A stretch of DNA of 36,739 bases from UBA11524 sp964383815 (GTDB lineage: Bacteria > Bacillota > Clostridia > Christensenellales > Aristaeellaceae): the NCBI GenBank assembly GCA_964383815.1, contig CAYLIC010000021.1, forward strand, positions 1-36,739, written 5' to 3'. Of this stretch, positions 7,931 through 15,481 are shown piece by piece (position 1 is the stretch's first letter; each line of letters begins with the position of its first letter). Under the pieces are notes generated by a model, which ran no database searches, had not been told where the DNA came from, and was given only the letters and a program-made list of their open reading frames with translations. The position numbers were made by a program, and so were the translations under genes.

Positions 7931-8962
7931 ATGTCCAAGATCAAAATGATTAACGCTGGTTCCCTTCCCAACATCCCCTGGCAGGAAAAGCCCGCCGACC
8001 TGAAGACCGCTGCCCCCGTGTGGCGCTACACCGAGAACCCCGTTATGGGCCGGAACCCCACCCCCGAAATTGCCCGTATTTTCAACTCTGCTGTGGTGCC
8101 GTGGGAGGATGGCTTCATTGCCGTGCTGCGCGGTGAGCAGGTCAACGGTATTCCCTATGTGTATCTGGGCCGCTCCAAGGATGGCATCCACTGGGACGTG
8201 GACCGGGAAAAGGTGCCCTTTGTGGACGACAACGGCAACCCCAAGATGCCCCACTACGCCTATGATCCCCGTCTGGTGAAGGTGGATGACACCTATTACA
8301 TCATCTGGTGCACAGATTTCTTCGGCGCCTCCATCGGCATGGCGAAAACCAAGGACTTCAAGACCTTCACCCGCATTGAGAATCCCTTCATTCCCTTCAA
8401 CCGCAATGCGGTGCTCTTCCCCCGGAAGGTCAACGGCATGTTCAAGATGATGTCCCGTCCCTCCGACTCCGGTCATACCCCCTTTGGCGACATCTTCATT
8501 TCCGAATCCCCCGACATGGAGTATTGGGGACACCACCGCCATGTGATGGGCCGCGGCTCCAAGTGGTGGGAGTCCGTCAAGATTGGCTCCGGCGCTGCTC
8601 CCATTGAGACCAGCGAAGGCTGGCTGCTGTTCTACCATGGCGTGGCCACCACCTGCAACGGCTTTGTGTATTCCATGGGCGGTGCCATTCTGGACATTAA
8701 CGAGCCCAGCAAGGTGCTCTACCGCTGCGAAAACCACCTGCTGACCCCCGAAGAGCCCTACGAAACCACCGGCTTTGTGCCTAACGTGGTCTTCCCCTGT
8801 GCTACCCTGCAGGATGAGGACACCGGCCGCATCGCCATCTACTACGGCGCTGCCGATACCAATGTGGGCCTGGCCTTCACCACCGTGGACGAGATCGTTA
8901 CCTACATCAAGGAGCACTCCGACCTGCAGTGGGGCGACGACATTCCCGATGTGGACTACTAA
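7931..8962 (+). CDS. GH130 beta-1,4-mannooligosaccharide phosphorylase (subfamily 2-like)
   Basis: A 343-aa five-bladed beta-propeller inverting phosphorylase, which releases mannose-1-phosphate from the non-reducing end of beta-1,4-mannooligosaccharides with inorganic phosphate. The N-terminal motifs SLPNIPWQEKP, ENPVMGRN and IFNSAVVPWEDGF and the shorter length fit GH130_2 enzymes such as Ruminococcus albus RaMP2. The expected general acid is Asp112 in YAYDPRL. The start lies behind GCGAGGAAAA; the upstream in-frame ATG at 7895 lacks such a site. No promoter is evident in the 51-bp gap after the regulator, so it is probably co-transcribed. Subfamily assignment is by motif recognition, not alignment. 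Confidence 0.9.
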   Translation: MSKIKMINAGSLPNIPWQEKPADLKTAAPVWRYTENPVMGRNPTPEIARIFNSAVVPWEDGFIAVLRGEQVNGIPYVYLGRSKDGIHWDVDREKVPFVDDNGNPKMPHYAYDPRLVKVDDTYYIIWCTDFFGASIGMAKTKDFKTFTRIENPFIPFNRNAVLFPRKVNGMFKMMSRPSDSGHTPFGDIFISESPDMEYWGHHRHVMGRGSKWWESVKIGSGAAPIETSEGWLLFYHGVATTCNGFVYSMGGAILDINEPSKVLYRCENHLLTPEEPYETTGFVPNVVFPCATLQDEDTGRIAIYYGAADTNVGLAFTTVDEIVTYIKEHSDLQWGDDIPDVDY

Positions 8963-9201
8963 GATACGTTCCAAAGGGCGCTGCCCTATGGACTCCTGCT
9001 TAAGGGGTTTCATCCCTTAAGAATCCCTGGCTGGGCAGGTGCTGCGTGCGCCTGCTCAGCGGGGTTGCAGTGCGTTACTGACCTCCCTCCGGGAGGAAGG
9101 CGGCCGGGCGCAGCGAGGTCGGAGGGTGAATGCGGGTGTATGCCTCCGCTTTTCGATGTCAATGGCCTTCCATATCCAACACTTTAGAGGAGAAATGATT
9201 T
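8963..9201. other. Structured intra-operon spacer with a dispersed repeat
   Basis: This 239-bp gap holds no credible gene. It contains repeat copy A (8978-9027), then GC-rich inverted repeats around 9030-9060 and 9081-9120 (GACCTC ... GAGGTC). It is much longer than other gaps in the operon (3-51 bp). No promoter was recognised for the next gene, so the spacer may be transcribed and folded, perhaps affecting stability of the two transcript halves. Confidence 0.5.
8978..9027 (+). repeat. Dispersed intergenic repeat, copy A
   Basis: A 50-bp unit with two small hairpins: AGGGC-GCT-GCCCT at its left end and CTTAAGGG (8999-9006) with CCCTTAAG (9014-9021). It matches copy B at 33179-33228 with about 8 mismatches in 50 and, more loosely, copy C at 33408-33452 in inverted orientation. 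Confidence 0.7.
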
Positions 9202-10374
9202 ATGCAGCCTCGCAGCTTTACCTCCCTGATGGAGGCGTATGAACGCCTGGTGGCTCGGCCTAACCCGGTCAACGAGCGCTTTTACAATGGTTTGTATACC
9301 CGGTATGCGAATCCGGTTTTGACCAGGGAGCACATTCCGCCCTTCTGGATGTATGATGCTGACCCTGCCGCCAATCCCTTCATGATGCAGCGGCTGGGGG
9401 TGAACGCCACGCTGAACTCCGGCGCCATCAAGCTGAACGGCAAGTATTGCCTGGTGGTGCGGGTGGAGGGCATGGATCGCAAGTCCTTCTTTGCCGTTGC
9501 GGAATCTGACAAGCCCACTGAGGGCTTCCGCTTCCGGGATTACCCCGTGGTGCTGCCCGACACCTGTGCCGGGGAGACCAATGTTTATGACATGCGCCTG
9601 ACCCAGCATGAGGATGGGTGGATCTACGGTGTGTTCTGCTCTGAAAGCAAGGACACCTCCAACAGCGACCTCTCTGCTGCGGTGGCAGCGGCGGGCATTG
9701 TGCGCACCAGGGATTTGACAACCTGGGAGCGCCTGCCCAACCTGGTCACTCTTCGCTCCCCACAGCAGCGCAATGTGGTGCTTCATCCTGAATTTGTGGA
9801 TGGACAGTACGCCTTCTACACCCGCCCCATGGACGACTTTATCGAGACTGGCAGCGGCGGCGGCATTGGCTTTGGCCTGTGCAAGGATATCATGAACCCG
9901 GTCATTGATGAAGAAAAGATCATCTCTGCCCGGCAGTACCACACCATTACCGAAAGCAAAAACGGTGCCGGCGCAACTCCCATCAAGTGCGACAAGGGCT
10001 GGATTCACATTGCCCACGGCGTGCGCAACACGGCGGCTGGCCTGCGGTATGTGCTCTATGCCTTCATGACCGACCTGAACGACCCCGCTAAGGTGATTGC
10101 TCAGCCCAGCGGCATGCTGCTGGGCCCTGTGGGCAGGGAGCGTGTTGGTGATGTGAGCAACGTGGTGTTTACCAATGGCGCCATTGCGGATGATGACGGC
10201 AAGGTGTACATCTACTACGCTTCCTCCGACACCCGCATGCATGTGGCGGAAACCGATGTTGACCGCCTGTGCGACTACCTTTTCAACACCCCCGAAGACC
10301 CCCTGCGCAGCCCGGACTGCGTGCGCCAGCGCTGTGCGCTGATTGAGAAAAACCTGAAGTTTCTTGGGAGGTAA
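9202..10374 (+). CDS. GH130 4-O-beta-D-mannosyl-D-glucose phosphorylase (subfamily 1-like)
   Basis: A 390-aa GH130 enzyme that phosphorolyses mannosylglucose, the epimerase product, to mannose-1-phosphate and glucose. Length and the motif set NPVLTREHIPPFWMYD, RLGVNATLNSGAIKLNGKY and RVEGMDRKSFFAVAESD match GH130_1 enzymes (Bacteroides fragilis MGP, R. albus RaMP1). Asp130 in NVYDMRL corresponds to the known general acid. It follows the structured spacer and starts behind AGAGGAG with a 9-bp spacing. Together with the epimerase and the first GH130 enzyme it completes the phosphorolytic mannan route. Specificity is inferred from subfamily resemblance and context. Confidence 0.92.
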   Translation: MQPRSFTSLMEAYERLVARPNPVNERFYNGLYTRYANPVLTREHIPPFWMYDADPAANPFMMQRLGVNATLNSGAIKLNGKYCLVVRVEGMDRKSFFAVAESDKPTEGFRFRDYPVVLPDTCAGETNVYDMRLTQHEDGWIYGVFCSESKDTSNSDLSAAVAAAGIVRTRDLTTWERLPNLVTLRSPQQRNVVLHPEFVDGQYAFYTRPMDDFIETGSGGGIGFGLCKDIMNPVIDEEKIISARQYHTITESKNGAGATPIKCDKGWIHIAHGVRNTAAGLRYVLYAFMTDLNDPAKVIAQPSGMLLGPVGRERVGDVSNVVFTNGAIADDDGKVYIYYASSDTRMHVAETDVDRLCDYLFNTPEDPLRSPDCVRQRCALIEKNLKFLGR

Positions 10375-10380
10375 GCTGCT

Positions 10381-11868
10381 ATGCTGAAGCTGGCACCACT
10401 TTTCGGCAACGGCTGTGTGCTGTGCCGGAACAAGGAGCTGCGCATTTTCGGCCAGGCGGAGGACGGCGCGGCGGTCACCGTAACGCTGAACGGCGTCCAG
10501 GCTGTGTGTGTGGCGAAGGATGGTCGCTTCCTGGCCCAGCTGCCGCCCCAGAGTGCCGCCACAGGCTGCACCCTGAAGGTGACCTCCGGCGGGGAAGCCA
10601 TCACCGTGACCGATGTGGCCATTGGCGAGGTATACCTGGCAGGCGGGCAGAGCAACATGGAGCTGGAGCTGCAGAATGCCGACGAGGGCCAGCAGCTGAT
10701 TGCCCGGCACAATGACCCTGACCTGCGCTATTTCAACGTGCCCAAGAAATCTGTGTGGAACGAGGATGCTATCCAGGCCAACGGGTGGAGCCGCTGGGAA
10801 AAGGTGCTTCCTGGCAATGCCAAGGATATGTCTGCTGTGGCGTACTTCTTCGCCCGGAAGCTTCGGGAAAAGCTGAATGTGCCTGTGGGCATCATCGACT
10901 GCTATTGGGGCGGCACCTCCATCACCGCATGGATGGACGAGGAAACCCTGTCCTCCACGACTGAAGGGCAGCGCTATATGGACGAATACGCCGCCCAATC
11001 TGGCGACAAATCCCTGGCCCAATGGCAGGCGGAGGAGGACGCCTTCCAGGCGGAAATGACCGAGTGGAACGGCAAGGTTGCCCAGCTGAAAAAGGAGAAT
11101 CCCGCCATTCAGTGGCCGGAGATTAACGAAAAGGCGGGTGTGTGTCCCTGGCACCCGCCGGTGGGCCCGGGCTCGCCCTACCGGCCTGCCGGGCTGGCCT
11201 GCACCATGGTGCAGCGGGTGGTTCCTGCCACGCTGACAGGCATCATTTTCTACCAGGGCGAGGAGGATGCTGCCCGCACCCAGCGCTACGACCTGCTGAT
11301 GGACAGCCTCATCCGCTGCTGGCGTACCTGGTTCCGGGAGGAGGAGCTGCCCTTCCTGTTTGTGCAGCTGCCGGTGTGGATCAACAACGGCGAAACCGAC
11401 CCCAGGGACTGGCCCATTCTCCGCCATGCACAGGAGCTGGCCTGGCGCCGGAACAGAAACACCGGCATGGCCTGCATCATCGATTGCGGCGAGTATGACA
11501 ACATTCACCCCACCGACAAGCGCACCGTGGGCCAGCGCCTGTTTGAGCAGGCCTTGCGGGTGGTTTACGGTGAAGCGGGCGCGTGCTCTCCCCGGGCCAT
11601 TGCCAAGCACTGCGAAGGCAGCACCCTGGTTGTCACCCTGGACGCCCCCGTTGCCGTGAAGGGCGATGGCATGCCCAGGTACCTGGAGGTTGCCGGTGTG
11701 GACGGGGTGTATCACGAGGCGAAGGCCAGCATCCAGGGCAGCACCCTGCGCCTGGCCTGTGAGGCCGTTCCCTGCCCGGTATCCGCCCGGTATGCCCACT
11801 GGAACTGGTGCACGGTGAACCTGTTCGGCGCAAACGGCCTGCCGCTGGCTCCGTTCATTTTGCCGTAA
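10381..11868 (+). CDS. SGNH-type carbohydrate acetylesterase (sialate O-acetylesterase-like)
   Basis: A 495-aa esterase of the SASA/DUF303 type (SGNH hydrolase fold). The N-terminal part (about 1-80) is a beta-rich domain; the catalytic domain has Ser91 in LAGGQSNME, the YQGEEDA block (291-297) and Asp373/His376 in DNIHPTDK. Such enzymes remove O-acetyl groups from sugars; the annotation often reads sialate O-acetylesterase. As the last gene of this operon it most likely deacetylates mannooligosaccharides, as the CE17 and CE2 esterases do in the Roseburia mannan locus. Start 6 bp after the GH130 stop, with GGGAGG overlapping that stop. No signal peptide. The substrate is inferred from context. 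Confidence 0.85.
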   Translation: MLKLAPLFGNGCVLCRNKELRIFGQAEDGAAVTVTLNGVQAVCVAKDGRFLAQLPPQSAATGCTLKVTSGGEAITVTDVAIGEVYLAGGQSNMELELQNADEGQQLIARHNDPDLRYFNVPKKSVWNEDAIQANGWSRWEKVLPGNAKDMSAVAYFFARKLREKLNVPVGIIDCYWGGTSITAWMDEETLSSTTEGQRYMDEYAAQSGDKSLAQWQAEEDAFQAEMTEWNGKVAQLKKENPAIQWPEINEKAGVCPWHPPVGPGSPYRPAGLACTMVQRVVPATLTGIIFYQGEEDAARTQRYDLLMDSLIRCWRTWFREEELPFLFVQLPVWINNGETDPRDWPILRHAQELAWRRNRNTGMACIIDCGEYDNIHPTDKRTVGQRLFEQALRVVYGEAGACSPRAIAKHCEGSTLVVTLDAPVAVKGDGMPRYLEVAGVDGVYHEAKASIQGSTLRLACEAVPCPVSARYAHWNWCTVNLFGANGLPLAPFILP

Positions 11869-11887
11869 ATCAACGTGAAACAACCCT

Positions 11888-11923
11888 GTGCCCTGCTCTT
11901 TCCCGGGAGCAGGGCACTTTTTT
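11888..11923 (+). terminator. Terminator of the mannooligosaccharide operon
   Basis: An 11-bp perfect stem GTGCCCTGCTC / GAGCAGGGCAC with an 8-nt loop, followed by six T, 19 bp past the last stop codon. A strong intrinsic terminator that closes the operon. Confidence 0.9.
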
Positions 11924-11987
11924 CTTGCACCGGGTGTGCTTTTCTGCTATGCTTGTGGGCGAAAAGAACCCATTGAGGTGCATACCA

Positions 11988-12329
11988 ATGAGCATGAAAG
12001 CAAAACGTGTTATCCTGTCCGTGCCAGGGGTGCTGGTGTCCGGGGTCAGTGTGGGCATTTTTAAGCTGGCAGCCTTTGGCGTTGACCCTTTCCAGTCCCT
12101 GATGAGCGGCCTGGATGCGCTGATTCCCATTTCCTTCGGCACCCTGTATGTGATTGTCAATGCGCTGCTGCTGGTTTTCGCCCTGGTGTTCGACAGGCAT
12201 TACATTGGCATTGCCACCTTTATCAACCTGTTTCTGCTGGGCATTGGCACCGTGCTGACGGCCTTCTTTATGGGCCCGCTGGTTGACCTGTTCAACAGGA
12301 AAATCGCACAGCCGCTGTTGAAGCATTGA
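11988..12329 (+). pseudogene. Truncated YczE/YitT-like (DUF6198) membrane protein
   Basis: 113 aa with three hydrophobic segments. Motifs FGVDPFQSLMSGL and ISFGTLYVIVNALLLV resemble the first half of YczE-type membrane proteins, which usually have about 200 or more residues and five to six membrane segments. The frame ends after DLFNRKIAQPLLKH, and the stop codon already overlaps the -35 box of pyrH, so the C-terminal half is missing. GAGGTG eight bases before the ATG gives a plausible start. It may be a pseudogene or a short functional variant; family assignment is moderate and the function of the family is not well known. Confidence 0.55.
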
Positions 12330-12354
12330 CCATACGCCCCTTTGGGTATATAAT
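12326..12354 (+). promoter_or_regulatory. Promoter of pyrH
   Basis: TTGACC (12326-12331), 17-bp spacer, TATAAT (12349-12354), 35 bp before the pyrH start. The -35 box overlaps the stop codon of the truncated gene upstream. Confidence 0.75.
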
Positions 12355-12388
12355 TCTTTCCAGTGCAAGTACGAAGGAGGTCTTTCCC

Positions 12389-13099
12389 ATGGCCGTTTAC
12401 AAGCGGGTGCTGCTCAAGCTCTCCGGTGAGGCGCTGAAGTCCGGCGCTGACCTGTTCGATTTTGACAAGGTGAAGGAAACTGCGGAGATTATCCGGGAGA
12501 TGCATGACCTGGGTACAGAAATTGGCGTGGTGATTGGCGCGGGGAACATCTGGCGCGGTCGGCAAGGCCCGGCTGCCAACATGGATGCCGTTACTGCCGA
12601 CCAGATGGGCATGCTGGGCACGGTGATCAACTGCCTGTGCGTGGCGGATGCCCTGCGCAAGGCCGGCCTGGATGCGGTGGTACAGTCCGCCGTGGACATG
12701 AACCGCTTCTGCGAGCCCTTCAACGCCATGGCGGCCCGCCGTCACCTGGCGGAAGGCCGGGTGGTGCTGTTTGCCGCCGGCAGCGGAAATCCCTTTTTCT
12801 CCACGGATACGGCTGTGGCGCTGCGGGCCATTGAGATGCAGGTGGATGCCATTCTGATGGCGAAGAACATCGATGGTGTATACACCGCCGACCCCAATAA
12901 GGATCCCAACGCCCGGCTGATTAAGGACATTACCTACCGGGACGCCCTGGCCCGGAACCTGAAGGTGATGGACGCTGCAGCCTTTGCCCTGTGTGCGGAG
13001 AATGCCTTGCCCATGGTGCGGGTCTTTGGCCTGGACGACCCCAGGAACCTGATTCGCGTGCTGGAGGGCAGCGACATTGGCACCTTTGTGCACCCCTGA
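12389..13099 (+). CDS. pyrH: UMP kinase
   Basis: Phosphorylates UMP to UDP with ATP; a homohexameric amino acid kinase-family enzyme, essential and allosterically controlled. The 236-aa length is standard. Visible motifs are KLSGEAL (10-16), GAGNIWRG near residue 51, ADQMGMLGTVIN, the NPFFSTDTA block and AKNIDGVYTADP. GAAGGAGG eight bases before the ATG fixes the start; the upstream in-frame ATG at 12326 would lie within the promoter. In many Firmicutes pyrH sits between tsf and frr; here it is alone with its own promoter. The stem-loop that follows 11 bp after the stop is one of the two 30-bp repeats. Confidence 0.97.
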   Translation: MAVYKRVLLKLSGEALKSGADLFDFDKVKETAEIIREMHDLGTEIGVVIGAGNIWRGRQGPAANMDAVTADQMGMLGTVINCLCVADALRKAGLDAVVQSAVDMNRFCEPFNAMAARRHLAEGRVVLFAAGSGNPFFSTDTAVALRAIEMQVDAILMAKNIDGVYTADPNKDPNARLIKDITYRDALARNLKVMDAAAFALCAENALPMVRVFGLDDPRNLIRVLEGSDIGTFVHP

Positions 13100-13110
13100 C
13101 AAAGCGAAAA

Positions 13111-13140
13111 GCCGTGCTTCTCAAATGCGGGAGGCACGGC
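13111..13140. repeat. 30-bp terminator repeat, left copy
   Basis: A stem-loop with the perfect 7-bp stem GCCGTGC / GCACGGC extended by five weaker pairs and loop AAATGC. Preceded by AAAA (13107-13110) but not followed by T residues. Identical over 30 bp to 18362-18391. Reading the minus strand, the stem runs into TTTT, so this copy still looks like a terminator for a gene coming from the right. Confidence 0.9.
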
Positions 13141-13447
13141 GCAGCCTGTCAAAAAGCCTCCGGGAGGCCTCGGAGGGCCCGCAGGCCTTCTGACTGCCGT
13201 CGTTGCGCGGGGCTGTTCCTCGAAAAAGTGGAATGTGATTTGTCTGGGATGTATTTATCCACATTTTCAAAAGCCTTGACATAAGCTGTACGGGATGTGA
13301 ATTATGCTGTTTCCATGACCAGCCTGATATGAGTGTTTCGATATGCCGTCATGTTTCTGCAACGGTTATCATGGTCTGTACACCCGGGAACAGGACAACA
13401 ACCTGGATGCCTGCCGGGAAGAAAAACAGCAGCGGGTTTGCGTCGGT
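13141..13447. other. Left flank of the cargo segment, no clear gene
   Basis: About 300 bp without a credible complete gene. It has GC-rich inverted repeats at 13157-13190 (on the minus strand GCCTCC-C-GGAGGC followed by TTTTT, a possible terminator for the kinase gene), a TTGACA at 13276-13281 with TATGCT 21 bp away (spacing too long for a normal promoter), and a short open stretch from 13343 reading GLYTREQDNNLDACREE, which I cannot assign. It may be a fragment of a mobilisation gene. Confidence 0.35.
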
Positions 13448-14419
13448 CTATACAGACACTCCTCTCACCGGCTTGGCCAGCTCCTCCCATGCTTCTTTCA
13501 GCAGATGGGAGAACCACGGAGCCCAGTCCGGGTGATCATACTGGCGGTAGTGGCATTCCGTGAGCATGGTCACATACAGGAACACGTCGTACCACAGGAG
13601 CCGGCGTTTCTCTGTCGGGGTGAAGCAGGTTTTGCCGTAGCTCTCAAGGAACGCCGGATGCTGACTCTGACTGCGGAACCGATCATCCATGAAGGGATCG
13701 CCCCACAATGCGCGTTCCCAGTCGATCACGCCGGAAAGATGCCCATCGTGGACGAAGATATTGCCGTCCCACATATCCAGATGCACCAGCGAGGGAACCT
13801 TCACCTCGTCAAAGCAGGCGCGGTCCCTGCCAAGGCGCGTCCGCAGCACACAGCGATTAAAGCCCAGATCAACGCCACCCTTTGCCGCGTCGCCAAGCAC
13901 GTTGGAGAACATATAGTGCACCAGCTCATACAGCGAGTCGAACTGGCGCTTGTCCCCGGCAAGGCCGAACCGAAGGCGGCGGATGTTCGCCGTCTGCCGC
14001 TGGAGCAGGCCGACCTCGTGCATCACTGTGTTGATTGTTTCATCGGAAAGTTCCCATTTGCAGCTGCTCAGGCTGCGGCCCGGCATGACCTCCATAAAGA
14101 AATAGGTACCGCTGCAAAGGGTACGGCTGAAATCGCTGAACTGCACCTGCGGGATGTGATCAACGCCGCGTTCCCGCAGCATCTCCATGGCGTTGACCTC
14201 CGCCTGCATGAGGTTGATCTCGTTGGAGAGCAGCCCTTCCTCGCTGGCGGCGGAAATTTTGAGGACGCTTGCAGAATCATCCGTGAAATCAATGCGGTAG
14301 GCCGCGTTGAACATGCCCTCGGTCAGCTCGGTGATGCTGCGCACTTGCTTACCCGGGAACGCGGCGGCTGCCAGCGCATGTAGGGTTTCGGTTGACTGGT
14401 GGTTCTTGGTGATGCTCAT
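13448..14419 (-). CDS. Aminoglycoside/choline kinase-like (APH) phosphotransferase
   Basis: A 323-aa protein-kinase-like small-molecule phosphotransferase. Lys54 in SVLKIS is the expected ATP-binding lysine; the catalytic loop HLDMWDGN (213-220: His213, Asp215, Asn220) and the metal-binding IDWERALWGDP (Asp233) are intact. The family includes aminoglycoside and macrolide kinases as well as choline, homoserine and fructosamine kinases, so the substrate is open. AAGGAGG nine bases before ATG sets the start; an in-frame ATG 18 codons upstream falls in the terminator. It lies downstream of the AraC gene but is separated from it by a terminator, with a promoter embedded in that hairpin. Confidence 0.85.
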   Translation of the reverse strand: MSITKNHQSTETLHALAAAAFPGKQVRSITELTEGMFNAAYRIDFTDDSASVLKISAASEEGLLSNEINLMQAEVNAMEMLRERGVDHIPQVQFSDFSRTLCSGTYFFMEVMPGRSLSSCKWELSDETINTVMHEVGLLQRQTANIRRLRFGLAGDKRQFDSLYELVHYMFSNVLGDAAKGGVDLGFNRCVLRTRLGRDRACFDEVKVPSLVHLDMWDGNIFVHDGHLSGVIDWERALWGDPFMDDRFRSQSQHPAFLESYGKTCFTPTEKRRLLWYDVFLYVTMLTECHYRQYDHPDWAPWFSHLLKEAWEELAKPVRGVSV

Positions 14420-14449
14420 GTGCGTGTTCCTCCTTGATTCACTGGCAAC

Positions 14450-14478
14450 AGTATAAAAACAGGACGCTTGCAATGCAA
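14450..14478 (-). promoter_or_regulatory. Promoter of the APH-like gene, embedded in a terminator
   Basis: On the minus strand TTGCAT (14473-14478), 17-bp spacer, TATACT (14450-14455). The -35 box lies in the loop of the terminator hairpin at 14456-14500. Confidence 0.5.
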
Positions 14479-14500
14479 TCGCAAACGTCCTGTTTTTTTA
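14456..14500 (-). terminator. Bidirectional terminator between AraC and APH genes
   Basis: Stem ACAGGACG / CGTCCTGT (14459-14466 and 14486-14493), one mismatch, then TTGC / GCAA, loop of 9 nt. It has T-runs on both strands. It ends AraC transcription 15 bp after the stop codon. Confidence 0.85.
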
Positions 14501-14514
14501 TAACAATCGTATTT

Positions 14515-15372
14515 TCAGCCCTGCATCCCGCGGAATTCCCGTGGGGTCATGCCGTAATGCTTGCGGAAGACTTCGGCGAAATAGCTGGTGCTCTGGAAGC
14601 CGCAGTTCAGCGCGGCATCGGTAATGGTCGCGCCCTCCTGCATCATGGCGCAGGCGCGGCCAAGGCGGTATTTGGTCAGGTAGATGTTAGGGGTGGTGTA
14701 GAGCTTCTCCCGGAACAGCGCGCAGCACCGGCTGCGGCACATGGCTCCGGCAGCGGCGATGTCTTCCAGGAGAATGCGTTCGGCATAGTGCTGCTGGATG
14801 TAGCTGAGCATCCTGCGCATGACGCCCCATGTAGGATCGGCCTGTGCGCCGGTGCCCTGATTCTGCTGAACGGCAATGTTCAGCAGCTGGCAGGCGGCAG
14901 AGAGAAACGTGAACGCCTCCCCCGGTGCGCCGGAGCGGCAGAGGGTATCAATCAGCCGGATGGCGCTGCGGCCTTCCTCGGTCTGGGTGCTGAAAAGCCA
15001 GTAATCCTGACTGCTGTCCGCCGAAAGCTGGTCGATGGCGGCGGAGACGGGGGCCATGCTGCCAAAGATCAGCGGATGGAACACCGCGAAACGATACAGG
15101 CATTCCTTTCGCTCGGCAGAATAGCCGTAATGAAGCCTGCGCCCGTTGACGAGCAGCGCATCTCCCTCGCACAGGTGCACCCGCTGGGCGTTCACATAAT
15201 AGTCAATGCAGCCCTGATCGGCGATGAACACCTCAAAATCATAATGCCAGTGGCAATCTGCTGCATAATCTGCAAAAAGAGAAAGAGGATCACCACCGGT
15301 GCGTACAGGGTATTCTGGTGCATTGTAATTCAGTATTTCGGAGCTATCCTGTCGAACGGGAATAGGCGACAT
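14515..15372 (-). CDS. AraC/XylS-family transcriptional regulator
   Basis: A 285-aa regulator with an N-terminal cupin-like sensor (about 25-100, with CHWHYDFEVF and LCEGDALLVNGRRLHYG) and a C-terminal double helix-turn-helix (about 185-285; LEDIAAAGAMCRSRCCALFR and ITDAALNCGFQSTSYFAEVF, then MTPREFR). The pattern is that of AraC activators sensing sugars or related small molecules. GAGGTGAT seven bases before the ATG supports the start. It is divergent from the MATE exporter, so it probably activates that promoter, whose -35 box is poor. The effector is unknown. Confidence 0.9.
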   Translation of the reverse strand: MSPIPVRQDSSEILNYNAPEYPVRTGGDPLSLFADYAADCHWHYDFEVFIADQGCIDYYVNAQRVHLCEGDALLVNGRRLHYGYSAERKECLYRFAVFHPLIFGSMAPVSAAIDQLSADSSQDYWLFSTQTEEGRSAIRLIDTLCRSGAPGEAFTFLSAACQLLNIAVQQNQGTGAQADPTWGVMRRMLSYIQQHYAERILLEDIAAAGAMCRSRCCALFREKLYTTPNIYLTKYRLGRACAMMQEGATITDAALNCGFQSTSYFAEVFRKHYGMTPREFRGMQG

Positions 15373-15403
15373 GTGATCACCTCAAAGATACGATTGTTAT
15401 ACT

Positions 15404-15432
15404 ATATTAGCAGATTCCGAATGTACTGTAAA
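15404..15432 (-). promoter_or_regulatory. Promoter of the AraC gene
   Basis: On the minus strand TTTACA (15427-15432), 17-bp spacer, TAATAT (15404-15409). It lies back to back with the exporter promoter. Confidence 0.5.
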
Positions 15433-15449
15433 GCAGCAAATGATATAAT
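15421..15449 (+). promoter_or_regulatory. Promoter of the MATE-acetyltransferase operon
   Basis: A perfect TATAAT at 15444-15449, but the sequence 17 bp upstream (ATGTAC) is a poor -35 box, as expected for a promoter that needs an activator such as the divergent AraC protein. Confidence 0.4.
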
Positions 15450-15481
15450 TTTCTTAGAATTATCAGACAGGAATGAAATGA

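Noticed and set aside
9184..11883. An 899-codon minus-strand frame over the second phosphorylase and the esterase
   Set aside because: Same cause: GC-rich coding strand with biased codons. The forward genes are well supported.
13276..13308. Promoter TTGACA...TATGCT at the left end of the inserted segment
   Set aside because: The spacer is 21 bp, too long for a standard promoter, and no gene with a ribosome-binding site follows. A MerR-type long spacer was considered, but no dyad is visible between the boxes.
13343..14383. A long plus-strand frame opposite the APH-like gene
   Set aside because: Its bulk is the mirror of the kinase gene, which has intact catalytic motifs. Only the first 40 codons lie outside it and were noted as unassigned.
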